A DNA stretch of 64,000 bases from Streptomyces sp. Edi2 (GCF_040253635.1 NZ_JBEJGX010000003.1:3968001-4032000), one strand, 5' to 3'. Positions 28,249-39,761 are shown, counted from the first letter of the stretch. The notes: generated by a model not told the origin, from the sequence alone. Translations and numbers: made by a program.

Positions 28249-29626
28249 CGTCGCCCCCCTTTCCGTCGTTTCCGATTCCGTCACTGACAGTGTCCGCCCC
28301 GCCACTGACAATCAGCTCGCGCTCGCGGCGCGGCCGGCGTCGCGGCACCGGCGGCAGGCTCTGTCCGGGCAGCGGCGGCACGGGGAAGCCGCCGGCCATC
28401 GGGTCGAAGGCCCCGTCTCCGCCCGTCTCCTCCTTCTCGGCGCGCCGGAAGAAGTCCACGAGGAGGGAGATCAGCAGCAGCACGACGGCGCCGCCGGCGA
28501 CATAGAGCACGATCTGGGAGAAGTTGTAGCCCTCGTTCTTCAGCGCCCGGACGGTGGCGACCAGCATCAGCCAGACCAGCGAGACCGGGATGAGGACCTT
28601 CCAGCCCAGCTTCATGAACTGGTCGTAGCGCACCCGGGGAAGGGTGCCGCGCAGCCAGATGAAGAAGAACAGCAGCAGCTGCACCTTGACCGTGAACCAG
28701 AGCAGCGGCCACCAGCCGTGGTTCGCGCCCTCCCAGAACGTGGAGATCGGCCAGGGGGCCCGCCAGCCGCCCAGGAAGAGCGTGATCGCGACCGCCGAGA
28801 CGGTGACCATGTTGATGTACTCGGCGAGCATGAACATCGCGAACTTGATGGACGAGTACTCGGTGTTGAAGCCGCCGACGAGGTCGCCCTCGGACTCCGG
28901 CATGTCGAAGGGCGCACGGTTGGTCTCGCCCACCATCGCGACGATGTAGATGATGAAGGACACCGGCAGCAGCAGGACGTACCACCTGTTCTGCTGCGAC
29001 TCCACGATGGTCGACGTCGACATCGACCCGGAGTAGAGGAACACCGCCGCGAACGACATCCCCATGGCGATCTCGTACGAGATCATCTGCGCGCACGAGC
29101 GGAGCCCGCCGAGCAGCGGATAGGTCGAGCCGGAGGACCAGCCGGCCAGCACGATGCCGTAGATACCGACCGAGGCCGTGGCCAGGATGTAGAGGATGCC
29201 GATCGGCAGGTCGGTGAGCTGCATCGGGGTGCGGACGCCGAAGATGGAGATCTCGTTGCCGGCCGGGCCGAAGGGGATCACCGCGATCGCCATGAAGGCC
29301 GGGATGGCCGCCACGACCGGCGCGAGGATGTAGACCACCTTGTCGGCCCGCTTGACGACCAGGTCCTCCTTCAGCATCAGCTTGATGCCGTCGGCGAGGG
29401 ACTGCAGCATCCCCCAGGGGCCGTGCCGGTTGGGGCCGATGCGCAGCTGCATCCAGGCGACGACCTTGCGTTCCCAGACGATCGAGAACAGCACCGTCAG
29501 CATCAGGAACGCGAAGCAGAAGACCGCCTTGATGACGACCAGCCACCACGGGTCGCGGCCGAACATCGACAGGTCTTCCTGCGCCAGCGCGCTTCCGGTG
29601 GCGGCGAGTTGACCGAGCTGCATCAT
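28241..29626 (-). CDS. nuoH: NADH-quinone oxidoreductase subunit H
   Basis: Protein of 461 aa with about eight helices. Quinone-site loops are recognisable: [47 protein letters not shown] and [19 protein letters not shown]. The last 70 residues are a hydrophilic Pro/Arg-rich extension beyond the usual length (about 325-390 aa). It overlaps nuoG by four bases (ATGA). Confidence 0.97.
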   Translation of the reverse strand: MMQLGQLAATGSALAQEDLSMFGRDPWWLVVIKAVFCFAFLMLTVLFSIVWERKVVAWMQLRIGPNRHGPWGMLQSLADGIKLMLKEDLVVKRADKVVYILAPVVAAIPAFMAIAVIPFGPAGNEISIFGVRTPMQLTDLPIGILYILATASVGIYGIVLAGWSSGSTYPLLGGLRSCAQMISYEIAMGMSFAAVFLYSGSMSTSTIVESQQNRWYVLLLPVSFIIYIVAMVGETNRAPFDMPESEGDLVGGFNTEYSSIKFAMFMLAEYINMVTVSAVAITLFLGGWRAPWPISTFWEGANHGWWPLLWFTVKVQLLLFFFIWLRGTLPRVRYDQFMKLGWKVLIPVSLVWLMLVATVRALKNEGYNFSQIVLYVAGGAVVLLLISLLVDFFRRAEKEETGGDGAFDPMAGGFPVPPLPGQSLPPVPRRRPRRERELIVSGGADTVSDGIGNDGKGGDGA

Positions 29627-32130
29627 GCGTCCACCTCCTCGGCCGGCTCCGGGGTGCCCGGGACGGCGGAGATCTTCACCAGGTCACCGGGTTGCGCCCC
29701 GGTGTCGGCGGCGATGCCACCGCCCGTCGAGTTGAGCGGCAGCCACACCACCCGGTCGGGCATCGGCGTGACCTGGAGCGGCAGGCGGACCGGGCCGGCC
29801 GGTCCGGTGACCGCCAGCAGGTCTCCGTCCTTGACCCCGGTCTCCTGCGCGGTGACCTGCGACAGCCGGGCAACGGCGGCGTGCCGGGTGCCGGCCAGCG
29901 CCTCGTCGCCCTCCTGGAGCAGCCCCTGGTCCAGCAGGAGCCGGTGTCCGGCGAGCACCGCCTCGCCGGGTTCGGGGCGGGGCAGCGGGCGTCCGCTCTC
30001 CCGGGGCTCGCCCGCGTGCGGACCGTCCCAGCCGCCGAGCCGGTCCAGTTCGCGGCGGACCGCGCGGATGTCGGGCAGCGCCAGATGGACGTCGAGGGCA
30101 TCGGCGAGCATGTGCAGCACCCGGGCATCCGGCAGCAGGTGCCGGCGGGTCATCTGGTCCGGCTTGAGGGCGGCCTCGAACAGCCGCGCCCGGCCCTCCC
30201 AGTTGAGGAAGGTGCCGGCCTTCTCGACCACGGCCGCCACCGGGAGGACCACATCCGCCCGGTCGGTGACCTGCGAGGGCCGCAGCTCCAGGCTGACCAG
30301 GAAGCCGACCTCGTCCAGGGCTGCCAGCGCACGCGCCGGGTCCGGCAGGTCGGCGGCCTCGACGCCCGCCACCAGCAGGGCACCGAGCTCGCCGGTCGCC
30401 GCCGCCTCGATGATCTGGCCGGTGTCCCGGCCGTGCCGGTGAGGCAGCGCGGCCACGCCCCAGACGGCCGCGACCTCGTCGCGGGCCCGCGGGTCGGTGG
30501 CCGGCCGGCCGCCGGGCAGCAGGCCGGGCAGTGCGCCCGCCTCGACGGCGCCGCGTTCGCCCGCCCGCCGGGGGATCCACACCAGCCGGGCGCCGGTGGC
30601 CGTGGCGGCACGGACGGCGGAGGTCAGGGCGCCGGGCACGGCCGCCAGCCGTTCGCCGACGACGATCACCGCGCCGTCGGCCCGCAGCGCCTCGGCCGCC
30701 GCCTGCCCCTCGCCCTCCAGCCCGACGCCGCCCGCGAGCGCGTCCAGCCATTCGGTCTCGGTGCCGGGCGCGGCCGGCAGCAGCGTGCCGCCCGCCTTGA
30801 TCAGCCCGCGGGAGGCGTAACCTGCCAGCCCGAAGGTGCGCTGTCCGCTCTTGCGGTGCGCCTTGCGCAGCCGCAGGAAGACGCCGGGCGCCTCCTCCTC
30901 GGCCTCGATACCGGCCAGCAGGACGGCCGGCGCCTGCTCCAGCGCGGTGTACGTGACGCCGCTGCCGTCCACATCGCGGCCCCGCCCGGCGACCCGGGAC
31001 GCCAGGAACTCGGCCTCCTCGGCGCTGTGCACCCGTGCCCGGAAATCGATGTCGTTGGTGTCCAGCGCGATCCGGGCGAACTTGGCGTAGGCGTAGGCGT
31101 CCTCGACGGTCAGCCGGCCGCCGGTCAGCACTCCGGTGCGCCCCTTGGCGGCGGACAGCCCGCGGGCCGCCGCGGCCAGGGCCTCGGGCCAGCTCGCCGG
31201 CTCCAGTTCACCGGACTCCGGGTTGCGTACGAGGGGCTGCTCCAGCCGGTCGCGCAGCTGCGCGTAGCGGAAGGCGAACCGCCCCTTGTCGCAGATCCAC
31301 TCCTCGTTGACCTCGGGATCGTTCGCCGCCAGCCGCCGCATGACCTTGCCGCGCCGGTGGTCGGTACGCGTCGCACAGCCGCCCGCGCAGTGCTCGCACA
31401 CCGAGGGCGAGGAGACCAGGTCGAACGGGCGGGAGCGGAAGCGGTACGCGGCGGAGGTGAGCGCGCCGACCGGGCAGATCTGGATGGTGTTGCCGGAGAA
31501 GTACGACTCGAAGGGGTCGCCCTCCCCCGTGCCGACCTGCTGGAGGGCGCCGCGTTCGAGCAGCTCGATCATCGGGTCGCCGGCGATCTGGTTGCTGAAG
31601 CGGGTGCAGCGCGCACACAGCACGCACCGCTCGCGGTCCAGCAGCACCTGGGTGGAGATCGGCACCGGCTTGGCGAAGGTGCGCTTCTTGCCCTCGAAGC
31701 GCGACTCCGGGTCGCCGACCTGCATCGCCTGGTTCTGCAGCGGGCACTCGCCGCCCTTGTCGCAGACCGGGCAGTCCAGCGGGTGGTTGATCAGCAGCAG
31801 CTCCATCACGCCGCGCTGGGCCTTCTCGGCCACCGGCGAGGTGAGCTGCGACTTGACGACCATGCCGTCGGTGCAGGTGATGGTGCACGAGGCCATCGGC
31901 TTGCGCTGGCCCTCGACCTCGACGATGCACTGCCGGCAGGCGCCCGCCGGGTCCAGCAGCGGGTGGTCGCAGAACCGCGGGATCTCGATGCCGAGGAGTT
32001 CGGCGGCACGGATGACCAACGTCCCCTTGGGGACGGAGATCTCGATGCCGTCGATCGTCAGGGTGACGAGGTCCTCCGGCGGGACCGCGGCCTCGCCGCC
32101 CCCCGTAGGGGCATTTGTGGTGACGGTCAT
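29623..32130 (-). CDS. nuoG: NADH-quinone oxidoreductase subunit G
   Basis: Protein of 835 aa. The N-terminal ferredoxin-like domain binds [2Fe-2S] through [15 protein letters not shown] and a fourth Cys. [17 protein letters not shown] follows with His/Cys ligands of N5. CVLCARC and CPVGAL hold N4, and CEHCAGGC may hold an extra N7-type cluster. A molybdopterin-oxidoreductase-like domain follows, without a cofactor role. ATG 32130 is chosen over the longer open frame because it overlaps the nuoF stop (ATGA) and matches the family start. Confidence 0.96.
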   Translation of the reverse strand: MTVTTNAPTGGGEAAVPPEDLVTLTIDGIEISVPKGTLVIRAAELLGIEIPRFCDHPLLDPAGACRQCIVEVEGQRKPMASCTITCTDGMVVKSQLTSPVAEKAQRGVMELLLINHPLDCPVCDKGGECPLQNQAMQVGDPESRFEGKKRTFAKPVPISTQVLLDRERCVLCARCTRFSNQIAGDPMIELLERGALQQVGTGEGDPFESYFSGNTIQICPVGALTSAAYRFRSRPFDLVSSPSVCEHCAGGCATRTDHRRGKVMRRLAANDPEVNEEWICDKGRFAFRYAQLRDRLEQPLVRNPESGELEPASWPEALAAAARGLSAAKGRTGVLTGGRLTVEDAYAYAKFARIALDTNDIDFRARVHSAEEAEFLASRVAGRGRDVDGSGVTYTALEQAPAVLLAGIEAEEEAPGVFLRLRKAHRKSGQRTFGLAGYASRGLIKAGGTLLPAAPGTETEWLDALAGGVGLEGEGQAAAEALRADGAVIVVGERLAAVPGALTSAVRAATATGARLVWIPRRAGERGAVEAGALPGLLPGGRPATDPRARDEVAAVWGVAALPHRHGRDTGQIIEAAATGELGALLVAGVEAADLPDPARALAALDEVGFLVSLELRPSQVTDRADVVLPVAAVVEKAGTFLNWEGRARLFEAALKPDQMTRRHLLPDARVLHMLADALDVHLALPDIRAVRRELDRLGGWDGPHAGEPRESGRPLPRPEPGEAVLAGHRLLLDQGLLQEGDEALAGTRHAAVARLSQVTAQETGVKDGDLLAVTGPAGPVRLPLQVTPMPDRVVWLPLNSTGGGIAADTGAQPGDLVKISAVPGTPEPAEEVDA

Positions 32131-33512
32131 GCATTCACCCCCAGGTGAGCGTCGTTGTCGGCCCACAGGGTCGACTTGGCCGGGTCGAAGGGGCAGCCCT
32201 TCCCGGTGATGTGCTGCTCGTACTCCTCGCGGAAGTACTGCAGGGAGGAGAAGATCGGCGAGGCGGCGCCGTCGCCGAGGGCGCAGAAGGACTTGCCGTT
32301 GATGTTGTCGGCGATGTCGTTCAGCTTGTCGAGGTCGTCCATCCGGCCCTTGCCGGCCTCGATGTCGCGCAGCAACTGCACCAGCCAGTAGGTCCCTTCG
32401 CGGCAGGGCGTGCACTTGCCGCAGGACTCGTGCGCGTAGAACTCGGTCCAGCGGGTGACCGCCCGCACCACGCAGGTGGTCTCGTCGAAGCACTGCAGCG
32501 CCTTGGTGCCGAGCATCGAACCGGCCGCGCCGACGCCCTCGTAGTCCAGGGGGACGTCGAGGTGTTCGTCGGTGAACATCGGCGTCGAGGAGCCGCCCGG
32601 CGTCCAGAACTTCAGCCGGTGGCCGCGGCGCATTCCGCCGCTCATGTCCAGCAGCTGGCGCAGGGTGACGCCCAACGGGGCCTCGTACTGGCCGGGGCGG
32701 GTGACATGGCCGCTGAGCGAGTAGAGCGTGAAGCCCGGGGACTTCTCGCTGCCCATCGACCGGAACCAGTCCTTGCCCCGGTTCATGATCGCGGGAACCG
32801 AGGCGATGGACTCGACGTTGTTCACGACAGTGGGGCAGGCGTACAGGCCCGCCACCGCCGGGAAGGGGGGACGCAGCCGGGGCTGTCCGCGACGCCCCTC
32901 CAGCGAGTCCAGCAGCGCGGTCTCCTCACCGCAGATGTACGCGCCGGCGCCCGCGTGCACGATCACGTCCAGGTCGAGTCCCGAGCCGAGGATGTTCCGC
33001 CCGAGGAAACCCGCCGCGTAGGCCTCGCGCACGGCTTCGTGCAGCCGCCGCAGGACGGGCACGACCTCGCCGCGCAGGTAGATGAAGGCGTGGTGCGACC
33101 GGATCGCATGGCAGGCGATCACGATCCCCTCGATGAGGGAGTGCGGGTTCGCGAAGAGGAGCGGGATGTCCTTGCAGGTCCCGGGCTCCGACTCGTCGGC
33201 GTTGACGACGAGGTAGTGCGGTTTGCCGTCGCCCTGCGGGATGAACTGCCACTTCATCCCGGTGGGGAAGCCGGCGCCGCCGCGGCCACGCAGCCCGGAG
33301 TCCTTGATGTACGCGATGACGTCGTCCGGGGGCATGGCGAGCGCCTTGCGCAGGCCCTCGTACCCCTCGTGCCGACGGTAGGTCTCCAGCGTCCAGGGTT
33401 CGGGCTGGTCCCAGAAGGCGGACAGGACGGGCGTCAGAAGCTTCTCGGGGTTGGTCTCCCCGCCGGCGTCCGGCCGGGAGGCGCCCCCGTGTTCGGCTGC
33501 CACTGTCATCAC
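32127..33512 (-). CDS. nuoF: NADH-quinone oxidoreductase subunit F (NADH/FMN site)
   Basis: Protein of 461 aa. The NADH and FMN binding glycines are in [16 protein letters not shown] and [18 protein letters not shown]. Cluster N3 is held by [12 protein letters not shown] plus the later Cys in [10 protein letters not shown]. It oxidises NADH and passes electrons to the Fe-S chain. It overlaps both nuoE and nuoG by four bases. Confidence 0.97.
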   Translation of the reverse strand: MMTVAAEHGGASRPDAGGETNPEKLLTPVLSAFWDQPEPWTLETYRRHEGYEGLRKALAMPPDDVIAYIKDSGLRGRGGAGFPTGMKWQFIPQGDGKPHYLVVNADESEPGTCKDIPLLFANPHSLIEGIVIACHAIRSHHAFIYLRGEVVPVLRRLHEAVREAYAAGFLGRNILGSGLDLDVIVHAGAGAYICGEETALLDSLEGRRGQPRLRPPFPAVAGLYACPTVVNNVESIASVPAIMNRGKDWFRSMGSEKSPGFTLYSLSGHVTRPGQYEAPLGVTLRQLLDMSGGMRRGHRLKFWTPGGSSTPMFTDEHLDVPLDYEGVGAAGSMLGTKALQCFDETTCVVRAVTRWTEFYAHESCGKCTPCREGTYWLVQLLRDIEAGKGRMDDLDKLNDIADNINGKSFCALGDGAASPIFSSLQYFREEYEQHITGKGCPFDPAKSTLWADNDAHLGVNA

Positions 33513-34417
33513 TCCCCCTCCTCTGCTGCGGGGCCGGATGGGTGCTGGTCATCGGAGGCCGAGGTCTGCTGCGGTGCGTCATGGGAGCTGGGGTGCCCGG
33601 CGGGCGGCTCCTCGGCGGGGTGGCCGGACGGGGGTTCGCCGCCGGTCGCGTCGGTGGCCCCGTCGGTGGTCTCGGCGGTGCGCGGCGCGATGACGTGGTC
33701 GGCGCCACGGCCGGGGACGGCCTCGCCCTTGGCGAGCCGCAGCCCGATCAGCGAGGCGGGGCCCGCTCCGCCGGTGGCCTCGACGGCGCCAGGACGCTCG
33801 TCCGGGAAGCCGGCGAGCATCCGGGCGGTGTCCTTGAAGGTGCACAGCGGCGCACCGCGGGTGGGCCGCACGCTCCGGCCGGCCCGCAGGTCGTCGACGA
33901 GCTGCCGGGCGGACTGTGGCGTCTGGTTGTCGAAGAACTCCCAGTTGACCATCACGACCGGGGCGAAGTCGCAGGCCGCGTTGCACTCGATGTGTTCGAG
34001 GGTGACGGCGCCGTCCTCGGTGGTCTCGCCGTTGCCGACGCCCAGGTGCTCCTTGAGGTCCTCGAAGATGGCGTCGCCGCCCATCACCGCGCACAGCGTG
34101 TTGGTGCAGACTCCGACCTGGTAGTCGCCGCTCGCCTTGCGGCGGTACATGGAGTAGAAGGTCGAGACCGCGGTGACCTCGGCGGTGGTGAGGTCGAGCA
34201 TTTCGGCGCAGAAGCGGATGCCGGTGCGGGTGACGTGCCCTTCCTCGGCCTGGACGAGGTGCAGCAGCGGCAGCAGCGCCGAGCGCGCGCCGGGGTAGCG
34301 GGCGATCACCTCCTTGGCGTCCGCTTCCAGCCGGGCCCGTACGTCCACCGGATAGTCGGGGGCGGGGAGTGCGGGCATCCCCAGCTGCACGTCATGGTTT
34401 GCCTCGGTGGGGTTCAC
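33509..34417 (-). CDS. nuoE: NADH-quinone oxidoreductase subunit E with long variable tail
   Basis: Protein of 302 aa. The thioredoxin-like domain binds [2Fe-2S] N1a through Cys104 and Cys109 (VCTNTLC) and Cys145 and Cys149 (ECNAACD). After about residue 200 there is a Pro/Ser/Gly/Asp-rich tail of about 70 residues, making the protein longer than typical NuoE (about 160-240 aa). GTG 34417 has GGGAGG nine bases upstream and overlaps the nuoD stop (GTGA). Confidence 0.95.
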   Translation of the reverse strand: MNPTEANHDVQLGMPALPAPDYPVDVRARLEADAKEVIARYPGARSALLPLLHLVQAEEGHVTRTGIRFCAEMLDLTTAEVTAVSTFYSMYRRKASGDYQVGVCTNTLCAVMGGDAIFEDLKEHLGVGNGETTEDGAVTLEHIECNAACDFAPVVMVNWEFFDNQTPQSARQLVDDLRAGRSVRPTRGAPLCTFKDTARMLAGFPDERPGAVEATGGAGPASLIGLRLAKGEAVPGRGADHVIAPRTAETTDGATDATGGEPPSGHPAEEPPAGHPSSHDAPQQTSASDDQHPSGPAAEEGE

Positions 34418-35790
34418 CGGTCGACGCCTCCCATCACGGGGTCGATGGACGCGACGGCGACGATGACGTCGGCGACCTGGCCGCCTTCGCACATCGCCGC
34501 CATGGCCTGGAGGTTGGTGAAGGACGGGTCGCGGAAGTGCACCCGGTAGGGGCGGGTGCCGCCGTCGCTGACCGCATGCACGCCCAGCTCGCCCTTGGGC
34601 GACTCGACGGCCGCGTACGTCTGTCCCGGCGGGACCCGGAAGCCCTCGGTCACCAGCTTGAAGTGGTGGATCAGGGCCTCCATCGAGGTGCCCATGATCT
34701 TCTTGATGTGGTCGAGGGAGTTGCCCAGGCCGTCCGGGCCGAGGGCCAGCTGGGCGGGCCAGGCGATCTTCTTGTCCGCGACCATCACCGGGCCGGGCGC
34801 CAGCCGGTCCAGGCACTGCTCGACGATCCGCAGCGACTGGCGCATCTCCTCCAGCCGGACCAGGAACCGGCCGTACGCGTCGCAGGTGTCGGCGGTCGGC
34901 ACCTCGAAGTCGTAGGTCTCGTAACCGCAGTACGGCTGCGTCTTGCGCAGGTCGTGCGGCAGTCCCGCGGAGCGCACGATGGGCCCGGTGGCGCCGGTGG
35001 CCATGCAGCCGGCCAGGTCGAGATAGCCGATGCCCTCCATCCGGCCCTTGAAGACCGGGTTGCCGGTGGCGAGCTTGTCGTACTCGGGGATGTTCTTGCG
35101 CATCTTCTTCACGAACTCGCGCACCTGGTCGACCGCGCCCGGGGGCAGGTCCTGGGCGAGGCCGCCGGGCCGGATGTAGGCGTGGTTCATCCGCAGGCCG
35201 GTGATCAGCTCGTAGAGATCGAGGATGAGTTCGCGGTCGCGGAAGCCGTAGATCATGATCGTGGTGGCGCCCAGCTCCATCCCGCCGGTGGCGATCGCCA
35301 CGAGGTGGGAGCTCAGCCGGTTGAGCTCCATCAGCAGCACGCGGATGACGGTGGCCCGGTCGGGGATCTGGTCGGTGATCCCCAGCAGCTTCTCCACGGC
35401 CAGGCAGTAGGCCGTCTCGTTGAAGAAGGGGGTGAGGTAATCCATGCGCGTGACGAAGGTGGTGCCCTGCGTCCAGGTCCGGAATTCGAGGTTCTTCTCG
35501 ATGCCGGTGTGCAGATAGCCGATGCCGCAGCGGGCCTCGGTGACGGTCTCGCCGTCGATCTCCAGGATCAGCCGGAGCACGCCGTGGGTGGAGGGGTGCT
35601 GCGGCCCCATGTTGACGATGATCCGCTCGTCGTCGGACTTCACGGCGGCGGCCGCGATCTCGTCCCAGTCGCCACCGGAGACGTTGTAGACGGTGCCCTC
35701 GGTGGTCTCCCGGGCCAGGGACTCCGTCGTGTCGAAGTCGCTGGCGGTGCGGTGGCCGTTCGGGGAGTGGGAGTGCGGTGCAGTAGTCAT
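34414..35790 (-). CDS. nuoD: NADH-quinone oxidoreductase subunit D (49-kDa)
   Basis: Protein of 458 aa. It has the quinone-site [10 protein letters not shown] motif, [20 protein letters not shown] and [15 protein letters not shown] segment ([18 protein letters not shown]). The first 55 residues are a hydrophilic extension. ATG 35790 shares one base with the nuoC stop (TGATG) and has GGAGGT ten bases upstream. With NuoB and NuoH it forms the quinone-binding cavity for menaquinone. Confidence 0.97.
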   Translation of the reverse strand: MTTAPHSHSPNGHRTASDFDTTESLARETTEGTVYNVSGGDWDEIAAAAVKSDDERIIVNMGPQHPSTHGVLRLILEIDGETVTEARCGIGYLHTGIEKNLEFRTWTQGTTFVTRMDYLTPFFNETAYCLAVEKLLGITDQIPDRATVIRVLLMELNRLSSHLVAIATGGMELGATTIMIYGFRDRELILDLYELITGLRMNHAYIRPGGLAQDLPPGAVDQVREFVKKMRKNIPEYDKLATGNPVFKGRMEGIGYLDLAGCMATGATGPIVRSAGLPHDLRKTQPYCGYETYDFEVPTADTCDAYGRFLVRLEEMRQSLRIVEQCLDRLAPGPVMVADKKIAWPAQLALGPDGLGNSLDHIKKIMGTSMEALIHHFKLVTEGFRVPPGQTYAAVESPKGELGVHAVSDGGTRPYRVHFRDPSFTNLQAMAAMCEGGQVADVIVAVASIDPVMGGVDR

Positions 35791-36553
35791 CAGCTGTACG
35801 ACCTCCGCTGGTCGGGAGCCGGAATCTGAGCGCCCTTGTACTCGACGGGGATGCCGCCGAGCGGGTAGTCCTTGCGCTGCGGGAAGCCCTGCCAGTCGTC
35901 GGGCATCATGATCCGCGTCAGCGCCGGATGGCCGTCGAAAACGATTCCGAAGAAGTCGTAGGTCTCGCGCTCGTGCCAGTCGTTGGTCGGATAGACCTCC
36001 ACCAGCGAGGGCACGTGCGGGTCGGCGTCCGGGGCGGAGACCTCCAGCCGGATGAGCCGGTTGTGGGTGATCGAGCGCAGGTGGTAGACGGCGTGCAGCT
36101 CGCGGCCCGTGTCGCCCGGGAAGTGCACTCCGCTCACGCCCGTACACAGCTCGAAGCGCAGCGCCGGATCGTCGCGCAGGGTCCTGGCGACCGTCGGCAG
36201 GTAGCTGCGCTCGATGTGGAAGGTCAGCTCGGCGCGGTCCACGACCGTCTTCTCGATGACGTTCTCGGGGACCAGGCCCTGTTCGTCGAGAGCGCCCTCC
36301 AGCTCGTCGGCGATCTCGTCGAACTCTCCGTACCCTCCCCCGTCGCCGCGGGGCCCGCCGTACGGGCGGCTGCTCGCGCCGGGCAGCCGGACGGTCCGGA
36401 CGAGTCCGCCGTAGCCGCTGGTGTCGCCGCCGTTGTCGGCGCCGAACATGCCGCGGCGGGTGGCGATCGCCTCGCCGGTGTCGTCGCGCTGCGCGGGAAC
36501 GGCGTCGTCCGTGCCGTTCTCGCCGTCCGGCTCGCCGGGGTTCTTCTGCTCAC

Positions 36554-36557
<4 letters not shown>
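35790..36557 (-). CDS. nuoC: NADH-quinone oxidoreductase subunit C (30-kDa)
   Basis: Protein of 255 aa. Residues 1-78 are a low-complexity Gly/Asp-rich extension; the 30-kDa domain follows with [51 protein letters not shown] and a final [11 protein letters not shown]. It is separate from nuoD, unlike the fused nuoCD of Escherichia coli. It overlaps nuoB by four bases. Confidence 0.96.
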
Positions 36558-37108
<551 letters not shown>

Positions 37109-37117
37109 GTGTGACCC

Positions 37118-37477
37118 CTAGTCCCATTCCAGGCCGCCACGACGCCAGACATAGGCGTAGGCGACGAAGACGGTGAGCGCGAAGAGCAGCATCTCGACGA
37201 GCCCGAACAGCCCCAGGGCGTCGAAGGTGACGGCCCAGGGGTAGAGGAAGACGATCTCGATGTCGAAGACGATGAAGAGCATCGCCGTCAGGTAGTACTT
37301 GATCGGGAAGCGACCGCCACCGGACGGATGTGGCGTCGGCTCGATCCCGCACTCGTACGCCTCGAGCTTGGCCCGGTTGTAACGCCTGGGCCCGACGAGG
37401 GTGGCCATCACGACGGAGAAGATCGCAAAGCCTGCCCCGAGGGCTCCCAGTACGAGGATGGGCGCATAAGCGTTCAC
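37118..37477 (-). CDS. nuoA: NADH-quinone oxidoreductase subunit A, first gene of the operon
   Basis: Protein of 119 aa with three membrane helices. The family block KLEAYECGIEP (with the exposed Cys loop) and FDIEIVFLYPWAV are present. GTG 37477 is preferred: the frame upstream lacks family sequence, and an AAGGGAG/GAGG ribosome region precedes it. It is the promoter-proximal nuo gene; a Rex-type operator lies 81-97 bp upstream. Confidence 0.96.
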   Translation of the reverse strand: MNAYAPILVLGALGAGFAIFSVVMATLVGPRRYNRAKLEAYECGIEPTPHPSGGGRFPIKYYLTAMLFIVFDIEIVFLYPWAVTFDALGLFGLVEMLLFALTVFVAYAYVWRRGGLEWD

Positions 37478-37557
37478 CGTCCTCGCTCCCTTCAGTCGAC
37501 GATGACTGGATGGCGGTCCGCTCGGGCCCTCCGGCTGCCCCATGGAGGTCGTGCATA

Positions 37558-37574
37558 TGTGAGGCAGTTCACAA
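37558..37574. promoter_or_regulatory. Rex-type operator upstream of nuoA
   Basis: TGTGAGGCAGTTCACA (complement TGTGAACTGCCTCACA) matches the Rex consensus TGTGAACGCGTTCACA in both half-sites except one base. It lies 81 bp from the nuoA start codon. Rex senses NADH/NAD+ and is known to bind upstream of nuoA in Streptomyces coelicolor, which supports the call. Confidence 0.72.
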
Positions 37575-37608
37575 GCCCGAACCGCCAGCATCTTATGCCC
37601 GCTGGTCT

Positions 37609-37622
37609 GTGATCTGCGACAC
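37609..37622. promoter_or_regulatory. Crp-type site GTGATCTGCGACAC
   Basis: It fits GTG(N)6GNCAC, the consensus reported for Streptomyces Crp, exactly. It lies about 50 bp beyond the Rex-type site. Confidence 0.4.
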
Positions 37623-37641
37623 GGGAGTGAACAACGCCTTT

Positions 37642-37655
37642 GTGATCTCCACCAC
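37642..37655. promoter_or_regulatory. Near-match to the Crp-type site, GTGATCTCCACCAC
   Basis: It differs from GTG(N)6GNCAC at one position and lies 33 bp (about three helical turns) from the previous site, on the same face. Confidence 0.3.
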
Positions 37656-38202
37656 CCGGCGAAGGATCATGAAGTCGGATGAGCGGTGATCTTCATACGC
37701 GAAGCGCGCGAGTGATCACCAGAGGTGACATTCGCATGGGTTACCGCTGGTCAGGGCGGGGTTGTCGATATCAAGTGGATGCCGCTACAGGCAAATTGGC
37801 GCCGGACGCGACCAACTGCTATACGGGGGCGGCCCGCAGGCGTGATCCGCTCGTGACCTGACCGTGATCATCGGTACGTGCATCGATTCACGAGCATCCG
37901 GCCGACGCCAGGTCACGGGAACATAACGGACACTCAAGAGTGACCTATCCCACGCTATTTCCAGCACTAAGTCCTTGACGCCCGGGAAGCCTTGGCGTGG
38001 CGGATGGGGAAGTGATAAGCCCTCGCCGCCCCCGCATCGAGCAGCAAATGCCATGCGTAGGAACATGATCGCGAAATTCGGACATCCCGTCGCCGGCTCG
38101 CCGGGCGGTCAAAAGTCCGTTTTATTCGTCGCGTACACGTCAAGTGTGGCGCACTGCACCTTTCTTGGCAGCAACCTGCGGCTCCTGATAGCCGTTGTTG
38201 CC

Positions 38203-39003
38203 ATGTCCCCGAACGCACTCATACCCAGCCACCGGAAGCCCCGCCGTCCTTCCGCGTCCTCGCGGGCGCTGCGCGCGGGCGTGACCGGTGGCTTCCTCAC
38301 CCTCGCGGTGACCGGCGCCACCGTGCCGGCCAACGCCGCGGAGAAGCCCGTCTCCGAAACCCAGGAGATGCCGACGATCACGACGGCGCTGGCCACCAGC
38401 GCCACGAAGAGCGCCGACACCGCCGAGCAGGTCGCGTTCAACTACGAGCGCCAGGCTCTCCAGGACAGCGCCTTCTCCAAGGCCGCCAAGGCCGCCGAGA
38501 AGGACAAGGCCGAGGCCGTGAAGAAGGCCAAGGCCGAGGCGAAGAAGAAGGCCGAGGAAGCCCGTAAGGCCAAGGAGGCCGCGCAGGCCCGTGCCTCGCG
38601 CTCCTCCGAGCGTTCGACGCTGTCCGCCCCGTCGTCGTCCAGCGCCACCGGCAGCACCGCCACCCTGGTCTCCTTCCTGAAGGCGCAGCTCGGCAAGGCC
38701 TACGTGCTCGGCGCCACCGGCTCCTCGGCGTACGACTGCTCCGGCCTGACCCAGGCCGCCTTCAAGCAGGTCGGCATCGACCTGCCGCGGGTCTCCCAGG
38801 ACCAGTCCACCGCCGGCAAGCAGGTCGGCCTGGACAACCTCCAGGTCGGCGACGTCCTGTACTGGGGCAGCGCGGGCAGCGCCTACCACGTCGGCGTCTA
38901 CGTCGGCGGCGGCAAGTTCATCGGCGCCCAGAATTCCAGCACCGGCATCGTCGAGCGCCCGCTCGACTACGACATGCCGACCGGCGCGGTGCGCGTCCTT
39001 TAG
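38203..39003 (+). CDS. NlpC/P60-family cell-wall endopeptidase, secreted
   Basis: Protein of 266 aa. A signal peptide with cleavage after NAA (about residue 45) is followed by a Lys/Glu/Ala-rich coiled coil (about 85-130) and a Ser-rich linker. The NlpC/P60 domain (about 148-266) has catalytic Cys179 in YDCSGLTQ and His229 in YHVGVYVGGG. It probably cuts peptide stems in peptidoglycan. ATG 38203 has no clear ribosome site; TGATAG sits 11 bases upstream, so a leaderless mRNA is possible. A perfect-stem terminator follows. Confidence 0.9.
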   Translation: MSPNALIPSHRKPRRPSASSRALRAGVTGGFLTLAVTGATVPANAAEKPVSETQEMPTITTALATSATKSADTAEQVAFNYERQALQDSAFSKAAKAAEKDKAEAVKKAKAEAKKKAEEARKAKEAAQARASRSSERSTLSAPSSSSATGSTATLVSFLKAQLGKAYVLGATGSSAYDCSGLTQAAFKQVGIDLPRVSQDQSTAGKQVGLDNLQVGDVLYWGSAGSAYHVGVYVGGGKFIGAQNSSTGIVERPLDYDMPTGAVRVL

Positions 39004-39030
39004 GACCACCACGCCCTCAGCGCCCCCATG

Positions 39031-39070
39031 AGGGCCGTCCCTCTCGCCGCTCGGGAGGGACGGCCCTTTG
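39031..39070 (+). terminator. Terminator of the NlpC/P60 gene
   Basis: Perfect 13-bp arms AGGGCCGTCCCTC (39031-39043) and GAGGGACGGCCCT (39055-39067) with an 11-base loop, followed by TTTG. Confidence 0.88.
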
Positions 39071-39206
39071 GTGTGCGCGGGTCTCCTGGTCGTGCCGTCA
39101 CGGCCCTCCCGGCGCCCGTGTCGTCGCGGCTCTCCCGGCGCCCTTGCCGTCCCCTCCCGGCGCCCGTGCCCGCCCGCCGGCCGGAGGGCCGCGGGCGGGC
39201 CGCCGG

Positions 39207-39662
39207 TCACCAGCCCGCGCCCGCTGGCTGCTTGGTGGTCGCGTTGAGCCGGTTGAAGAGGTTGGTGACACCGATCGTCAGGATGATCGCCGACAGTTGC
39301 CGCTCGTCGAAGTGGTCCGCGGCGTCCTCCCAGACCGGGTCCGGCACCGGGTCACTGCGGTCGGCGAGCCGGGTGGCGGCCTCGGTGAGCGCCAGGGCGG
39401 CGCGCTCGGCGTCCGAGAAGTACGGCGCCTCCCGCCAGGCCGCGACCGCGAACAGCTTGTCGTCGCTCACGCCCTGCTTCCTGGCGTTCTTCACACCCCC
39501 GTCGACGCAGAAGCTGCAGCCGTTGATCTGGCTCGCGCGCAGGTGCACCAGCTCCAGCGTGGCCTCCGGCACCCCGCCCTGACGGGTGGCCTTGACCACG
39601 TCGAGAAGGGGCTGCAGGGCCTCGGGCAGGACTATCGCGGGGTTCTTCATTCGTGCGTCCAT
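39207..39662 (-). CDS. Carboxymuconolactone decarboxylase/AhpD-like protein
   Basis: Protein of 151 aa. The redox motif INGCSFCVDGG (Cys49, Cys52) is preceded by ELVHLRASQ, as in alkylhydroperoxidase-D-like proteins. Later ALALTEAATRL and LIFNRLN-type (VTNLFNRLNAT) blocks are typical. It probably acts as a thiol-dependent peroxidase or reductase. ATG 39662 is preferred over the preceding in-frame GTG because GAGGAG is seven bases away. It could equally be a family member without a peroxidatic role. Confidence 0.88.
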   Translation of the reverse strand: MDARMKNPAIVLPEALQPLLDVVKATRQGGVPEATLELVHLRASQINGCSFCVDGGVKNARKQGVSDDKLFAVAAWREAPYFSDAERAALALTEAATRLADRSDPVPDPVWEDAADHFDERQLSAIILTIGVTNLFNRLNATTKQPAGAGW

Positions 39663-39761
39663 CACTGTCTCCTCAAGGAATCGCGTCGTTACTGCGCTGA
39701 CGGATCCCGGCCGGAGAATGTGACGGGGCGGCCCACGTGGCAGGGAGGGCCCACGCGACAG

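Larger units (their letters stand above)
37478..38202. other. 725-bp divergent control region between nuoA and the NlpC/P60 gene
   Basis: No credible gene is present; a 60-codon frame at 37679 has no ribosome site or family features. The region holds the nuo operators (37558-37655), six GTGATC words between 37609 and 37869, and an inverted repeat GGTGATC/GATCACC (37685-37691 with 37714-37720). The promoter(s) of the hydrolase gene should lie at the right end. I looked for a c-di-AMP (ydaO-type) riboswitch, which precedes some actinomycete hydrolase genes, and did not see one. Confidence 0.6.

Noticed and set aside
37679..37861. 60-codon frame in the nuoA/NlpC gap
   Set aside because: No ribosome site and no family features; overlaps the repeated GTGATC words.
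37870..38202. c-di-AMP (ydaO-type) riboswitch before the NlpC/P60 gene
   Set aside because: Such elements precede some actinomycete hydrolase genes, but the conserved core sequences were not found here. A covariance-model search would settle it.
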